In this document: positions 43,962-53,036 of the stretch, piece by piece
Numbering within the stretch: the stretch's first letter is position 1
Layout: each line of letters opens with the position of its first letter
Assembly (NCBI GenBank): GCA_020073245.1
Contig: JAIQFQ010000011.1
Coordinates: 1-64,000, forward strand
Direction of reading: 5' to 3'
DNA from: Terriglobia bacterium
Lineage (GTDB): Bacteria > Acidobacteriota > Thermoanaerobaculia > Thermoanaerobaculales > Thermoanaerobaculaceae
DNA: 64,000 nucleotides
Program-made: the position numbers and the translations under genes
Notes under the pieces: generated by a model
The model's database searches: none
What the model saw: the letters and a program-made list of their open reading frames with translations, nothing else
Told to the model about the DNA's origin: nothing

Positions 43962-45031
43962 GGGTTTTCTCCGTTTCCAGGCTTCCGTGAGGAGGCGCGG
44001 GCAGGGATCGAGTGTCCGGGGTCCGTGGTCCGGGGTCCGTTGTCCGGGGCGGAAGAGCTCCGCCCCTGCAGGGTGGTTCCCGGTGCAATCTCGTGGCTGA
44101 GCGCGAACGCGCACGCCGGGAGCTCGGGCCGACCGGCGAGCTGGACCGTGACCAGCCGAAGGGCGCCGTCGCCGACGGCGACCGTGATGCCGTCCAGGTC
44201 CACGGCGAGCACGGTGCCGGGAGGAGCGACGGCGGACGAGCGGGAGGGGACTGCCCACCACACGAGGAGCTTCCCGTCGCACCAGGTCGTGAAGGCGCCC
44301 GGATAAGGGTGCGTGACCGCACGCACCAGGTTGTAGATCCGTCCCGCGTTCCAGCTCCACTCGAACCGGCCGTCCTCGGGCGTGCGCCCGCCGAAGTACG
44401 AGCCCTCGGACAGATTCATCGGACGCGAGTGTGCTTGACCGTCGCGCAGGGGGGGCAGGGCGCGATCGAGCATCGTCCGGGCCGCGGTCTCGAGCTTCCC
44501 GTACAGCGTCAGCGCGGTGTCCTCGACGGCGATCATCACGCGCTCCTGGTCCACGAGGTCGCCCGCGTCCGCCTTCGCGACCATGGTGTGGAGCGACACG
44601 CCGGTCTCGGTCTCCCCGTTGACCAGCACCCAGTTGACCGGCGCCCGCCCCCGGTAGCGGGGCAGGAGCGACCCGTGCAGGTTGAAGGCGCCTCGGGGGG
44701 CGAGCGCGAGCACGCGGGTCGGGATCATCCACCGGAAGTAGAACGAGAATATGAAGTCGGGTCGGTACGAGGCGATGAGTTCGGTGACGGTGTCGCTCTT
44801 GAGGTCTACCTTCTCGGGGCGGTGGACGGGGATGCCCCGAGCGCCCGCGCGGTCGGCGAGCGACCCCCACCACACCTCCTCGTGCGGGTCGTCCGCATGG
44901 GTGAAGACGGCGGCGATCTCGAAGTCGTGGCGGGTGAGCGCGTCGAAGCCTACGCACCCCATCGTGTGGTACCCGAAGACCAGAGCCCGGGGTCCGGGGC
45001 CCGGGGTCCGGGGTCCGGGAGAAACGCTCAC
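43958..45031 (-). CDS. arnA: UDP-L-Ara4N formyltransferase (ArnA N-terminal half as a separate gene)
   Basis: 357 aa. The formyltransferase signature is [19 protein letters not shown], with the Asn and His of the active site and an Asp in [10 protein letters not shown]; a C-terminal OB-like domain follows. It formylates UDP-L-Ara4N using 10-formyltetrahydrofolate. Both ends of the protein are odd: [13 protein letters not shown] just after the start and NGPRTTDPG near the end are translations of GTCCGGGG repeat DNA. The true start could be later than the GTG at 45031. It overlaps both neighbours by four bases. Confidence 0.9.
   Translation of the reverse strand: MSVSPGPRTPGPGPRALVFGYHTMGCVGFDALTRHDFEIAAVFTHADDPHEEVWWGSLADRAGARGIPVHRPEKVDLKSDTVTELIASYRPDFIFSFYFRWMIPTRVLALAPRGAFNLHGSLLPRYRGRAPVNWVLVNGETETGVSLHTMVAKADAGDLVDQERVMIAVEDTALTLYGKLETAARTMLDRALPPLRDGQAHSRPMNLSEGSYFGGRTPEDGRFEWSWNAGRIYNLVRAVTHPYPGAFTTWCDGKLLVWWAVPSRSSAVAPPGTVLAVDLDGITVAVGDGALRLVTVQLAGRPELPACAFALSHEIAPGTTLQGRSSSAPDNGPRTTDPGHSIPARASSRKPGNGENP
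44009..44052. repeat. GTCCGGGG word-repeat at the 3' end of the formyltransferase gene
   Basis: Tandem words GTCCGGGGTCCGTGGTCC run through the last part of the coding sequence. The same words occur in metH near 5944 and at 44986-45020. Confidence 0.8.
44986..45020. repeat. GTCCGGGG word-repeat at the 5' end of the formyltransferase gene
   Basis: About four words of GGGGTCCG type encode the Pro/Gly-rich segment at the protein N-terminus. With 44009-44052 they bracket the enzymatic part of the gene. Confidence 0.8.
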
Positions 45032-45978
45032 CGGTTCTCCCCGCCGGAGCGGAAGACGTGGCGGATGACGTAGCGGGGGCGATGGCGGACCTCCATGTAG
45101 ATCCGGCCCACGTACTCGCCGAGCAGACCGATGGCGAACAGCAGCACTCCGATGAAGAAGAAGAGCACCGCGAACAGCGTGAACACCCCGCTGACAGCCC
45201 ACTCGTGTCCCTTGACGATCCGCCCGACGATCAGCACGGCCGCGACAAGCATCGAGGCCGTCGCCATCGTCATGCCGACCGCGAGCGTCGAGCGCAGCGG
45301 CCACAGCGAGAAGCTCGTCATGAGGTCGAACTGCAGGCGCACCAGCTTCCAGAGGCTGTACTTGCTCTGCCCCTTCAGGCGTTCCGCGTGTGCAACGGGC
45401 ACCTCGGTGACGCGGCCGGCGAACATGTCGGCCAGCACCGGGATGAACGTGGAGATCTCCTTGGACTGGCACAGGGTCTTGACGACGCCGCGGCGGTACG
45501 CGCGCAGCATGCAGCCGTAGTCCGAGAGGTGGACCCCGGTTGCCATGGAGGTCACGCGGTTGACCAGGCGCGACGCCATCCGTCGGAAGAAGGAGTCCCG
45601 GCGCTTCACCCGCACCGACCCGACGACGTCGTACCCCTCGTCCATCTTCGCGACCAGTTTGCCGATCTCCTCGGGCGGGTTTTGGAGATCCGCGTCGAGG
45701 GTGACTATGATCTCCCCGCGGGACTCCTCGAATCCGGCGAACACCGCCGAGTGCTGGCCGTAGTTGCGGTTGAAGTCGATCACCACAAAGTGCGAGTCGC
45801 GGGAGGCGGCCTCGCGGAGGATCTCGAGCGAGCGGTCGCGGCTCCCGTCATTGATCAGGACCACCTCGTAGCCCCTCCCGAGCGCATCCAGGGCAGCACT
45901 GAGACGCGGCAGAAGCTCGGGGAGGTTCTCCTCCTCGTTGAAGACCGGGACCACCACGGAGAGGGAGGGATCAGGCAT
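45028..45978 (-). CDS. arnC: Undecaprenyl-phosphate 4-deoxy-4-formamido-L-arabinose transferase
   Basis: A 316-aa family 2 glycosyltransferase. [13 protein letters not shown] starts the fold, [10 protein letters not shown] and [12 protein letters not shown] hold the metal-binding aspartates. Two membrane helices lie near 235-260 and 270-295. It transfers L-Ara4FN from UDP to undecaprenyl phosphate at the inner membrane. It starts eight bases after the arnB stop and overlaps the formyltransferase gene. Confidence 0.94.
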   Translation of the reverse strand: MPDPSLSVVVPVFNEEENLPELLPRLSAALDALGRGYEVVLINDGSRDRSLEILREAASRDSHFVVIDFNRNYGQHSAVFAGFEESRGEIIVTLDADLQNPPEEIGKLVAKMDEGYDVVGSVRVKRRDSFFRRMASRLVNRVTSMATGVHLSDYGCMLRAYRRGVVKTLCQSKEISTFIPVLADMFAGRVTEVPVAHAERLKGQSKYSLWKLVRLQFDLMTSFSLWPLRSTLAVGMTMATASMLVAAVLIVGRIVKGHEWAVSGVFTLFAVLFFFIGVLLFAIGLLGEYVGRIYMEVRHRPRYVIRHVFRSGGENR

Positions 45979-45986
45979 TTGGGCTC

Positions 45987-47186
45987 TCAGTTGCGGGCGG
46001 GGGCGCCAGCGCTCCGGGCGTGCGCGAGGACGTCTTTGACGGCGGCCACGACGTAGCGCACGTCGTCCTCACTCAGGAGCGGGAAGAGCGGGATCGAGCA
46101 CAGGCGCTCGGAGACCCACTCCGCCACCGGGAGGTTCCCGATCCAGTTCGGGTACTTGCCGGCGTAGTACGGCTGGGTATGCACGGCCCGGAAGTGGATC
46201 CCGGTCCCGACGTTTCGCGCCTTGAGCTCGGCGATGAACTCGTCCCTCGTTAGGCGGGCGCTCTCGAGGACCTTGAGGACGTAGAGGTGGCGGGTGTGAA
46301 AGTGGTCGTATGCGGGCACTGCGAGCGGCTCGACCTCCGCCACATCCGCGAGCAGCTCGTCGTAGAGCGCCGAGAGCTCGCGCCGACGGGCGTTGAACTC
46401 GCCGACCGAGGCAAGCTGGTGGATCCCGAGCGCCGCCTGCATGTCCATGAAGTTGTACTTGAACCCCGGCAGCACGATTTCGACCTGCGGAGAGCCGCCC
46501 TCTGCGTAACGGTTCCAGGCCTGCTTCTCGAGCCCGTGGAAGCGGAGCGCACGCAGCTTCTTCGCGAGTTCGCCGTCTCTGGTGACCAGGACGCCGCCTT
46601 CAGCGGTCGTGATGTTCTTGATCGGGTGGAAGGAGAAAACGCCGAGACGGTCGAAACACCCGACGTGGACGCCCTTGTAGAAACAGCCGACGCCGTGCGC
46701 CGCGTCCTCGAACATCCACAGGCCGTGCCTGGCGGCGACCGCCATGATCGCGTCCACGTCGGCAGGCGCGCCCGCATAGTGAACCGGGATGATGCCGACC
46801 GTGCGCGACGTGACGGCGGCCTCCAGTTGACGCTCGTCGATCTGCAGCGTGTCACGGTGGATGTCCACGAAGACCGGCGTCGCCCCGGCGACCTCGATCA
46901 TGTTGACGGTCGAGGCCCAGGTCATCGGCGTCGTGATCACCTCGTCGCCGGGCTTCAGGCCGAGCGCGATGAGGCCGATGTGCTGGCCCGCCGTGGCTGA
47001 CGAGAGCGCCAGGGCATGCGGAAACCCGGTGAACGTCGCGAACTCCTTCTCGAACCGCTCGGCCTTGGGGCCGGTGGTGATCCAGCCGGACCTCAGGGTG
47101 TCCACGACTTCGTCGATTTCCACCTGACGGATGGTCGGACGGGAGAAGGGGAGGAAGTCGGGGCGCTTGCCGAACGCCGAACTCAT
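45987..47186 (-). CDS. arnB: UDP-4-amino-4-deoxy-L-arabinose aminotransferase
   Basis: A 399-aa PLP-dependent sugar aminotransferase of the DegT/ArnB family. The PLP lysine is Lys190 in FHPIKNITTAEGG. Other family motifs are FSRPTIRQVEIDEV at the start, SSATAGQHIGL and FEDAAHGVG. It converts the UDP-4-keto-sugar to UDP-L-Ara4N with glutamate. It is the first gene of the operon arnB-C-A(FT)-A(DH)-D. The ATG at 47186 is clear. Confidence 0.95.
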   Translation of the reverse strand: MSSAFGKRPDFLPFSRPTIRQVEIDEVVDTLRSGWITTGPKAERFEKEFATFTGFPHALALSSATAGQHIGLIALGLKPGDEVITTPMTWASTVNMIEVAGATPVFVDIHRDTLQIDERQLEAAVTSRTVGIIPVHYAGAPADVDAIMAVAARHGLWMFEDAAHGVGCFYKGVHVGCFDRLGVFSFHPIKNITTAEGGVLVTRDGELAKKLRALRFHGLEKQAWNRYAEGGSPQVEIVLPGFKYNFMDMQAALGIHQLASVGEFNARRRELSALYDELLADVAEVEPLAVPAYDHFHTRHLYVLKVLESARLTRDEFIAELKARNVGTGIHFRAVHTQPYYAGKYPNWIGNLPVAEWVSERLCSIPLFPLLSEDDVRYVVAAVKDVLAHARSAGAPARN

Positions 47187-47321
47187 CGCGATGTCGCCTC
47201 CGTGCCGGCTGCAGGCTACACCGGCGCCGCCCGGTCTCTCGCTCGCGCGGTCCCCGAAAGGCTCACTGGAAGCTCGAAGAAACCAGGCGGAAACAACGCG
47301 GATGATACCACGGCGAGAAGC

Positions 47322-47495
47322 AGTTAAGAGTTGGAAGCGAAGAGTTAAGAGTTCGGGGGCAGAGGGTAGACGGAAGAGGGGAGAGGGAAGACGACGGACC
47401 CGGGACGGCGTCGGTCGTCGCGTCTTGCCTTTCCTCTACCCTCTCCTTTCCTCATTCTTTTCTTCGTCGAACCTTTGAACCTTCGAACCCTTACA
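47322..47495. repeat. Composite inverted repeat (copy i)
   Basis: The left arm has CAGTTAAGAGTTGG, then GGGAGAGGGAAGACGACGG. The right arm has CGTCGCGTCTTGCCTTTCC and CTACCCTCTCCTTTCC. The right flank is GAACCTTTGAACCTTCGAAC. It lies in the 351-bp divergent gap between arnB and arnT; the rest of the gap shows no gene. Confidence 0.85.
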
Positions 47496-47537
47496 GTCTG
47501 GCCCTGCCGGGCCTGCCCGTGCTACAAGGGCGCAGTC

Positions 47538-49250
47538 ATGGCGGACGAAGCCACGCGGTTCGGGAGCAGTGCGGCACGGCTGGCGCCGGTGCTCGCTGCC
47601 GCGTGCCTGATCCTGCTCCTCGTCTGGAACCTGGGCGGTGCACCGCTGCTCGAACCCGATGAGGGACGGTACACCGAGATTCCGCGCGAGATGCTGGCCC
47701 GCGGCGATTTCATCACTCCGCACCTCAACGGCGTGCTTTACTTCGAGAAGCCCCCCCTTCACTACTGGCTCAACGCAGTCGCCATCAGGCTCTTCGGCCT
47801 CCGTGAGTTCGCCGCTCGCTTGTGGAGCGCGCTGTTCGCCCTTGCCGGCGTCGCGCTCGCGTGGAGCCTGGGGCGTGTCATGGGAGGACCGCGCGCCGGC
47901 TTCATGGCGGCGCTTGTGCTCGGCACCTCGCCGCTCTGGGTCGTGATCGGGCGCCTGGCCACGCTCGACATGACGCTGACGTTCTTCCTCACCGCGACGC
48001 TGGCGTGCTTCTGGGTCGCCCATGATGGCACCGAACCACGCCGCGCGCGACTGGCATGGCACGGAATGTTCGCCGCGGCAGCCCTTGCCGTTCTGACCAA
48101 GGGGCTGATTGGAGTCGTGATCCCGGGAGCGGTTGTCTTTCTATACTTGCTCGCGACCCGTCGGTGGCGAGTGCTGACCATGGTTCCGTGGGTAACGGGT
48201 GTGGCGTTGTTCCTTGCGATCGCCGTGCCGTGGCACGTCCTGGCGGCCTCCCGCACCCCCGACTTCCTGTGGTTCTACTTCGTCCATGAGCATCTGCTGC
48301 GCTACGCGACTCCGCTCGCCGAGCGGCAGGAGCCGATGTGGTACTTCCTGGCGGTGGTGCTGGTGGGGTGCGCGCCGTGGTCCGGCCTGCTCCCGTCCGC
48401 CGCTCGACTGCTGCCGTGGCGGCACTGGCGTGACGGTCTCGCCCAGCGCCGCGCCGAGGTGTTCCTCTCGATCTGGGCCATCTTCGTGGTCGCGTTCTTC
48501 TCGTCGTCGCAATCGAAGTTGATCCCGTACGTGCTGCCTGCGCTGCCGCCGCTCGCGGTGCTCGTCGGGTTGCTCGTGGACCGGCTGTGGAGCGGGAACC
48601 TCGCTGCCTCGCGATGGGAGCGCGGGGGGCTCGTCGCCGGCGGCATCCTCGCCAGCCTCTTCGGAGCGACGCTCGTCTGGGCCGGCCTCGGCAGGGTCGA
48701 CCGGCTCGGTCTCGGCGGCGTGGTGTCGCCCGGCCTGCTCGGCCCGGGCGCGCTCGTCCTCGTCGTCGCCCTGCTCGCGGCGTGGAGCGGGTTCGGCTGG
48801 AGGTGGGAGAGGCGCGTTCTCGCGCTGTTCGCGGCCGGCTGCTGCGTCGGGGCCGCGGTCCAGGGCGTCGCTCCGCTGATCGCTCGTGAGCGGAGCAGCA
48901 AGATGCTCGCGGAGCGCCTCCGCCCGGAGCTCCGCCCCGGCGACCTCGTGTTCACGTACCGCTGCTTCCCGGAGAGCCTGCCGGTCTACCTGGAGCGGAC
49001 GGTTGGCACGGCCGCATACGAGGGCGAGTTGGCGTTCGGGATCTCGCACCTGAGCGCGGCGGAGAGGAAGGAACGCTTCCCGACCGCGGAGAAGTTCCGA
49101 GAGCTCTGGGAGTCGGATCGCCGCGTGTTCGCCGTCGGGGAGACGCGGGCCTGGTCGCGCCGCCTGGCGCAGGACGGCATCACCCGCGCGCGCCTGCTCT
49201 GGGAGGGCGAAGGTCTCGCGCTTCTGTCGAACGAGCGCTCCGCCAAGTAA
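47538..49250 (+). CDS. arnT: Lipid A L-Ara4N transferase (ArnT-type GT83)
   Basis: A 570-aa integral membrane glycosyltransferase with about 11-12 helices and a C-terminal periplasmic domain. The first periplasmic loop holds the catalytic-type motif EPDEGRYTEIPREML, and PPLHYWLNA follows, as in the PMT/ArnT superfamily. It transfers L-Ara4N from undecaprenyl phosphate to lipid A, which lowers the binding of cationic peptides such as polymyxin. It is divergent from arnB and probably shares its regulatory region. Other GT39/GT83 substrates are possible, but the context favours ArnT. The start is ATG at 47538. Confidence 0.85.
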   Translation: MADEATRFGSSAARLAPVLAAACLILLLVWNLGGAPLLEPDEGRYTEIPREMLARGDFITPHLNGVLYFEKPPLHYWLNAVAIRLFGLREFAARLWSALFALAGVALAWSLGRVMGGPRAGFMAALVLGTSPLWVVIGRLATLDMTLTFFLTATLACFWVAHDGTEPRRARLAWHGMFAAAALAVLTKGLIGVVIPGAVVFLYLLATRRWRVLTMVPWVTGVALFLAIAVPWHVLAASRTPDFLWFYFVHEHLLRYATPLAERQEPMWYFLAVVLVGCAPWSGLLPSAARLLPWRHWRDGLAQRRAEVFLSIWAIFVVAFFSSSQSKLIPYVLPALPPLAVLVGLLVDRLWSGNLAASRWERGGLVAGGILASLFGATLVWAGLGRVDRLGLGGVVSPGLLGPGALVLVVALLAAWSGFGWRWERRVLALFAAGCCVGAAVQGVAPLIARERSSKMLAERLRPELRPGDLVFTYRCFPESLPVYLERTVGTAAYEGELAFGISHLSAAERKERFPTAEKFRELWESDRRVFAVGETRAWSRRLAQDGITRARLLWEGEGLALLSNERSAK

Positions 49251-49252
49251 CC

Positions 49253-49437
49253 GGTTCGAGGTTCACAGGTTTGAACGTTCGAAGGTTCGCGAGGAGGGAA
49301 AAGGGTAAACGTAAAGAGGCAAAGGGAAGACACAGATCGGTGTCTTCCCTTTGACGTTTCCCCTTTGACCTTTGACCTTCAGCGCCACCGGGGGACGCTC
49401 GAACCTGTGAACCTCCGAACTTTCGAACCTTCGAACG
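49253..49437. repeat. Composite inverted repeat (copy j)
   Basis: The left flank is GAACGTTCGAAGGTTCGCG. The left arm is GTAAACGTAAAGAGGC with AAAGGGAAGACACAG, and the right arm GTGTCTTCCCTTTGACG with TTTCCCCTTTGACC. The core is only about ten bases (near-perfect hairpin at 49318-49355). The right flank is GAACTTTCGAACCTTCGAAC. It lies between convergent genes. Confidence 0.9.
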
Positions 49438-50034
49438 TCACTCCAGCGAGGGCGAGAAGTCGGCGACGAGGCTCTCCATGGCGTCCCAGATGTGGGAGAT
49501 ATCGTTGGCCCCCACGATCAGGTCGCGCTTCATGCCGTGGATGTCCTTGACGTGGCCGCGCAGCACGGCCTCCTGCCGGAACCCGAGTTTGCGGAACATC
49601 TTTCGGGCGCCGACCTGGTTCTCCACGACCTGGATGATCATCTTCTCGACGCCCATGCGGGTCGCGAGCCTGACCAGCTCTCGTGCCATGGAGGTGCCGA
49701 GGCCGCTGCGCCGCATGGTCGGCGCGACGGCGAGGCGCAGCTCGGCGACGTGCTTCGTCCAGCCGTGCAGTGCGCGATAGAGCGTCGCCTCGCCCACGAT
49801 CTTGCCGGCGCTCTCGGCGACCAGGCTCACGATCTCCCCCGAGTCGATGCGCGCCACGAAGCGCCGGAGCCACTCGGGCTTGGTCACGTCGTCGCGGAGA
49901 AAGAGGCGGTCCTCCTCGGGCAGGGAGCGGTAGAACTTGAGCACCGCCGACGCTTCCTCGACGTCCAGCGGCTTGATGACGACGGCGGTCCCGTCGTGGA
50001 GCGTGACGTTCTGGGGGAGTCCTTCGAGCTTCAC
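49438..50034 (-). CDS. GNAT-family N-acetyltransferase
   Basis: 198 aa. The acetyl-CoA motif is LAVAPTMRRSGLGTSMAREL (about 101-120), followed by KMIIQVVENQVGARKMFRKLGF. The N-terminal TAVVIKPLDVEEA is like that of the protein-acetyltransferase branch (Pat-type) of GNATs, without the large CoA-ligase part. It begins ten bases after the korC stop, so it is the last gene of the kor operon. It might acetylate an enzyme, but this is inference. Confidence 0.85.
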   Translation of the reverse strand: MKLEGLPQNVTLHDGTAVVIKPLDVEEASAVLKFYRSLPEEDRLFLRDDVTKPEWLRRFVARIDSGEIVSLVAESAGKIVGEATLYRALHGWTKHVAELRLAVAPTMRRSGLGTSMARELVRLATRMGVEKMIIQVVENQVGARKMFRKLGFRQEAVLRGHVKDIHGMKRDLIVGANDISHIWDAMESLVADFSPSLE

Positions 50035-50044
50035 GGCGTGCTCC

Positions 50045-50602
50045 CTAGTTCCCGCCCGCGACCTGGTCGCGGCCGTACTCGTAGCCCTTACGGAAGGCGC
50101 GCAGGTTGAGGTCCTCGGTCCCCTTGGGCACCGAGCTCTTGACCGCTTTCTCCACCGCGTCGAACGAGACGACCCCGGTCACGCCGGCGAAGAACCCGGT
50201 CATCACGATGTTGAGCACCAGTCGGCGGCCGAGTTCCTCGGCGAAGCGGGTAGCGGGGATGCCGAGCGCCTTCACCCCGGCCGGGAGCTTGTCGTCCAGC
50301 GTGATCAGTTCCTTCTCGTAGAGCAGGGTACCGCCCGCCTTGAGCTGCGGCGCGAATTGCGTGTACGCGTCGGGCGACATCACGATCAGCACGTCGGGGT
50401 TCTTGACGTAGGGGTACCCGATCGCCTCGTCCGCCACGGTGACCTGGGCGCTGCAGGCGCTCCCTCGCGCCTCGGGGCCGAACGCCTGGATGAGGGTCGC
50501 GTGCTTCCCGTCGAAGATCGAGGCGGCCTTGCCGATGATCATCCCGCACAGGATGACCCCCTGGCCGCCCAGGCCGCCGACCCGAATCTCAGTCTTGTCC
50601 AT
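50045..50602 (-). CDS. korC: 2-oxoacid:ferredoxin oxidoreductase, gamma subunit
   Basis: 185 aa. VGGLGGQGVILCGMIIGKAA is the gamma-domain start of 2-oxoacid oxidoreductases, and AFGPEARGSACSAQV follows. With the three genes before it, it makes an enzyme that forms acyl-CoA and reduced ferredoxin from a 2-oxoacid, most probably 2-oxoglutarate. It overlaps korB by 14 bases. Confidence 0.92.
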   Translation of the reverse strand: MDKTEIRVGGLGGQGVILCGMIIGKAASIFDGKHATLIQAFGPEARGSACSAQVTVADEAIGYPYVKNPDVLIVMSPDAYTQFAPQLKAGGTLLYEKELITLDDKLPAGVKALGIPATRFAEELGRRLVLNIVMTGFFAGVTGVVSFDAVEKAVKSSVPKGTEDLNLRAFRKGYEYGRDQVAGGN

Positions 50603-51473
50603 GGGACACCCCGTACGGCACGTACTTCTCGCCGAAATGCTGCGTGTAGTGCTCGTTCATCGCGTCGAGCCAGGTCGGACGATCGCGATCGACGAACTTC
50701 CCGACGGTGATTTCGCCCTGGAAGGTGAGCCCGACGTCCTTGGTATCGGCGCCGTTGACCACCTTGCTCTTCTCCTTGTAGTACTTGAGCTGGTCCACGC
50801 CGTCGCCGAGACGGTTACGGCGGGAGTACAGCGTCGGGCACGGCGCCATCGCCTCGATGAACACGAACCCCTTCTTCCGCAGCCCCTCGAGCATCGCCTT
50901 GGCAAGCTGCTTGACGTGATAGACAGTCCAGCGGGCGACGTACACCGCCCCGCAGGCGTCCGCGAGAAACGGCAGGTTGAACGGATTCTCGAAGTTCCCG
51001 TACGGCATCGTGGTCTGGGTGGCGCCGAGCGGTGTCGTAGGTGCTACCTGGCCGCCGGTCATGCCGTAGGTGAAGTTGTTGACGCAAACGATCATGAGGT
51101 CCATGTTGCGGCGCGCCGCGTGGACGAGGTGGTTGCCTCCGATGGCCGAAAGGTCGCCGTCTCCGGAGTAGACCACCACCTTGAGGTCGGGGTTCGCGAG
51201 CTTCAGCCCGGTCGCGAACGGGATCGCCCGCCCGTGCGTGGTGTGAAACGAGTCGAGGTTCATATAGCCGGCGACGCGCCCGGTGCATCCGATTCCCGAT
51301 ACGATCGCGACCTTGTCCAGGTCCATCCCGGAGTCAGTGAGGGCGCGGGTGAAGCAGTTGACCGTTGTGCCGATGCCGCAGCCTGGGCACCAGATGTGAG
51401 GCAGGCGTTCCTGCCGCAGGTACGGCATCACCGGGTTTTCGAGCTCGACGTCGCAAACCTCGGTCTCGGTCAT
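50589..51473 (-). CDS. korB: 2-oxoacid:ferredoxin oxidoreductase, beta subunit (TPP)
   Basis: 294 aa. The thiamine diphosphate motif is GDGD at 104-107, followed by the NN of VCVNNFTYGMTGGQ. Cys in CPGCGIGTT, GIGCTGR and APCPT are the usual cluster-ligand positions of the beta chain. It is coupled to korA (overlap of four bases) and korC. Confidence 0.93.
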   Translation of the reverse strand: MTETEVCDVELENPVMPYLRQERLPHIWCPGCGIGTTVNCFTRALTDSGMDLDKVAIVSGIGCTGRVAGYMNLDSFHTTHGRAIPFATGLKLANPDLKVVVYSGDGDLSAIGGNHLVHAARRNMDLMIVCVNNFTYGMTGGQVAPTTPLGATQTTMPYGNFENPFNLPFLADACGAVYVARWTVYHVKQLAKAMLEGLRKKGFVFIEAMAPCPTLYSRRNRLGDGVDQLKYYKEKSKVVNGADTKDVGLTFQGEITVGKFVDRDRPTWLDAMNEHYTQHFGEKYVPYGVSHGQD

Positions 51474-52627
51474 TGCGCAGCCTCCATGATCTTCTCGAGG
51501 ATCGTGCTGGGTTCGTGAACAGTGCCTCCGGCGTGCGGGACCGAGATCACGGCCGCCTTGCCGGCGACGGCGCGCTCCACCTCGAGCACCATCTGGCCCA
51601 TGTTCAGCTCGGGCACGACGAAGGCCTTGGCCGTGAGTGCCAGGTCACGGATGACCTTGGCGGGGAACGGCCACGAGATGATCAGGCGCAGGTGGCCGAC
51701 CTTGACACCCTTGCGCCGCGCCGCCTCGACCGCCGCGGCGGCAACGCGCGATGTGATCCCGAACGAGACCACCACCACGTCGGCGCCCTCGACACCATCT
51801 GCACGCACGTCCACCAGCTTGTCTCGGTTGTCGCGGATCTTGTTGACCAGCCTCTTGACGAGCTTGTCCTGCGCCTGGGGGTTCATCGCCGGGTAGCCGC
51901 GGTCGTCGTGGGTGAGGCCGGTGATGTGGATGCGGTACCCGTCCCCGGCCTTGACCATCTCGGGGACCATCGACCCGTCGGTCTCGTACGGGCGGTACTC
52001 GCCCGGCTTCTTCGCCGTCCACTTGCGCTCGACGACGTCGATCTCCGACGCCTCGGGGATGACGACGCGCTCCGTCATGTGACCGACCACCTCGTCCATC
52101 ATGAAGAAAACCGGCACCCGGTAGGACTCGGCCAGGTTGAACGCCTTGATCATCAGGTCGAAGCACTCCTGCGGAGAGTTTGGGGAGAGCGCGATCGGCT
52201 CGTAGTCTCCGTGCGAGCCCCACTTCACCTGCATCATGTCCGCCTGCGCCGGAAGCGTCGGCAGGCCGGTGGACGGACCGCCGCGCTGCACGTCCACGAA
52301 GACGCAGGGCACCTCGGTGATCGCGGCCAGGCCGATGTGCTCCATCATGAGCGAGAGGCCGGGGCCCGACGTAACGGTCATGACCTTCTTGCCGGCCCAA
52401 GCCGCTCCCTGGATCGCGATCGAGGAAGCGATCTCGTCCTCCATCTGGATGAACATCCCTCCCACGAGCGGGATGCGTGCGGCGAATCGCTCGACCACCT
52501 CAGTCGACGGTGTGATCGGGTACCCCGCCACGAACCTGCACCCGGCGGCGATCGCCCCTTCGCAGGCGGCGTGGTCGCCGTCGATGAAGTGAATGCCTGT
52601 CAGAACTCCCTTGGGATCGGCGTGCAA
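51470..52627 (-). CDS. korA: 2-oxoacid:ferredoxin oxidoreductase, alpha subunit
   Basis: 385 aa. The start GIHFIDGDHAACEGAIAAGC and GYPITPSTEV are the pyrimidine-binding part, and MVPEMVKAGDGYRIHITGLTH and VVSFGITSRVAAAAVE the second part. There is no fused gamma domain, as in KorABCD-type enzymes. The choice of 2-oxoglutarate over branched-chain 2-oxoacids is from general resemblance and the neighbouring fumarase, not from a diagnostic residue. Confidence 0.92.
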   Translation of the reverse strand: MHADPKGVLTGIHFIDGDHAACEGAIAAGCRFVAGYPITPSTEVVERFAARIPLVGGMFIQMEDEIASSIAIQGAAWAGKKVMTVTSGPGLSLMMEHIGLAAITEVPCVFVDVQRGGPSTGLPTLPAQADMMQVKWGSHGDYEPIALSPNSPQECFDLMIKAFNLAESYRVPVFFMMDEVVGHMTERVVIPEASEIDVVERKWTAKKPGEYRPYETDGSMVPEMVKAGDGYRIHITGLTHDDRGYPAMNPQAQDKLVKRLVNKIRDNRDKLVDVRADGVEGADVVVVSFGITSRVAAAAVEAARRKGVKVGHLRLIISWPFPAKVIRDLALTAKAFVVPELNMGQMVLEVERAVAGKAAVISVPHAGGTVHEPSTILEKIMEAAQ

Positions 52628-52663
52628 GACGTCCTCCGTTGCTCTCCAGCCTCGAATTCGGGG

Positions 52664-52960
52664 TCAGCTCCCGGCCGGGACCTGCGGCGCGAGCGCAGCG
52701 GCCTGCCGCCGCTGCTCGATGTCCTTGAAACGCATCCCGAAGATTGCGAAGTCGGGGCAGTACAGCCCGCACAGGTCGCAGCCGGTGCAGTCCTCGGGGC
52801 GTCCCAGCACTGGGAAGTGGTACCCCTTGCGGTTGAACTCGCGCGAGAACTCGAGGCAGTGGGCGGGGCAGAAGTCGATGCAGTACGAACAGCCCTTGCA
52901 GACCTCGGGCTTCACGAAGACCGTCCCCTTGCCCTTCTTGACCGGTTCGCCGTCGCTCAT
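52664..52960 (-). CDS. korD: 4Fe-4S ferredoxin subunit of the 2-oxoacid oxidoreductase
   Basis: 98 aa from the ATG at 52960 (MSDGEPVKK). Two four-cysteine motifs, CKGCSYCIDFCP and CTGCDLCGLYCP, bind two 4Fe-4S clusters that take electrons from the TPP site. It is the first gene of the operon korD-A-B-C-GNAT. The longer frame to 53218 is not needed. GAGGGGG lies before the start. Confidence 0.93.
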   Translation of the reverse strand: MSDGEPVKKGKGTVFVKPEVCKGCSYCIDFCPAHCLEFSREFNRKGYHFPVLGRPEDCTGCDLCGLYCPDFAIFGMRFKDIEQRRQAAALAPQVPAGS

Positions 52961-53036
52961 GAGCGGAGCCCCCTCAAAACCCAGTGATCCTACGCTATGG
53001 CGGCGGAGGGTTGCAAGACGGGCGAGCCAATACCGA

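Noticed and set aside
43962-44957. N-terminal 332 residues continuous with the ArnA decarboxylase frame
   Set aside because: It is a shifted frame over the formyltransferase gene; the real start is the GTG at 43961.
2232-49437. tRNA-like words (GGTTCGAA) in intergenic DNA
   Set aside because: They resemble a T-loop but lack an acceptor stem, D-arm or anticodon arm; they are parts of the composite repeats.
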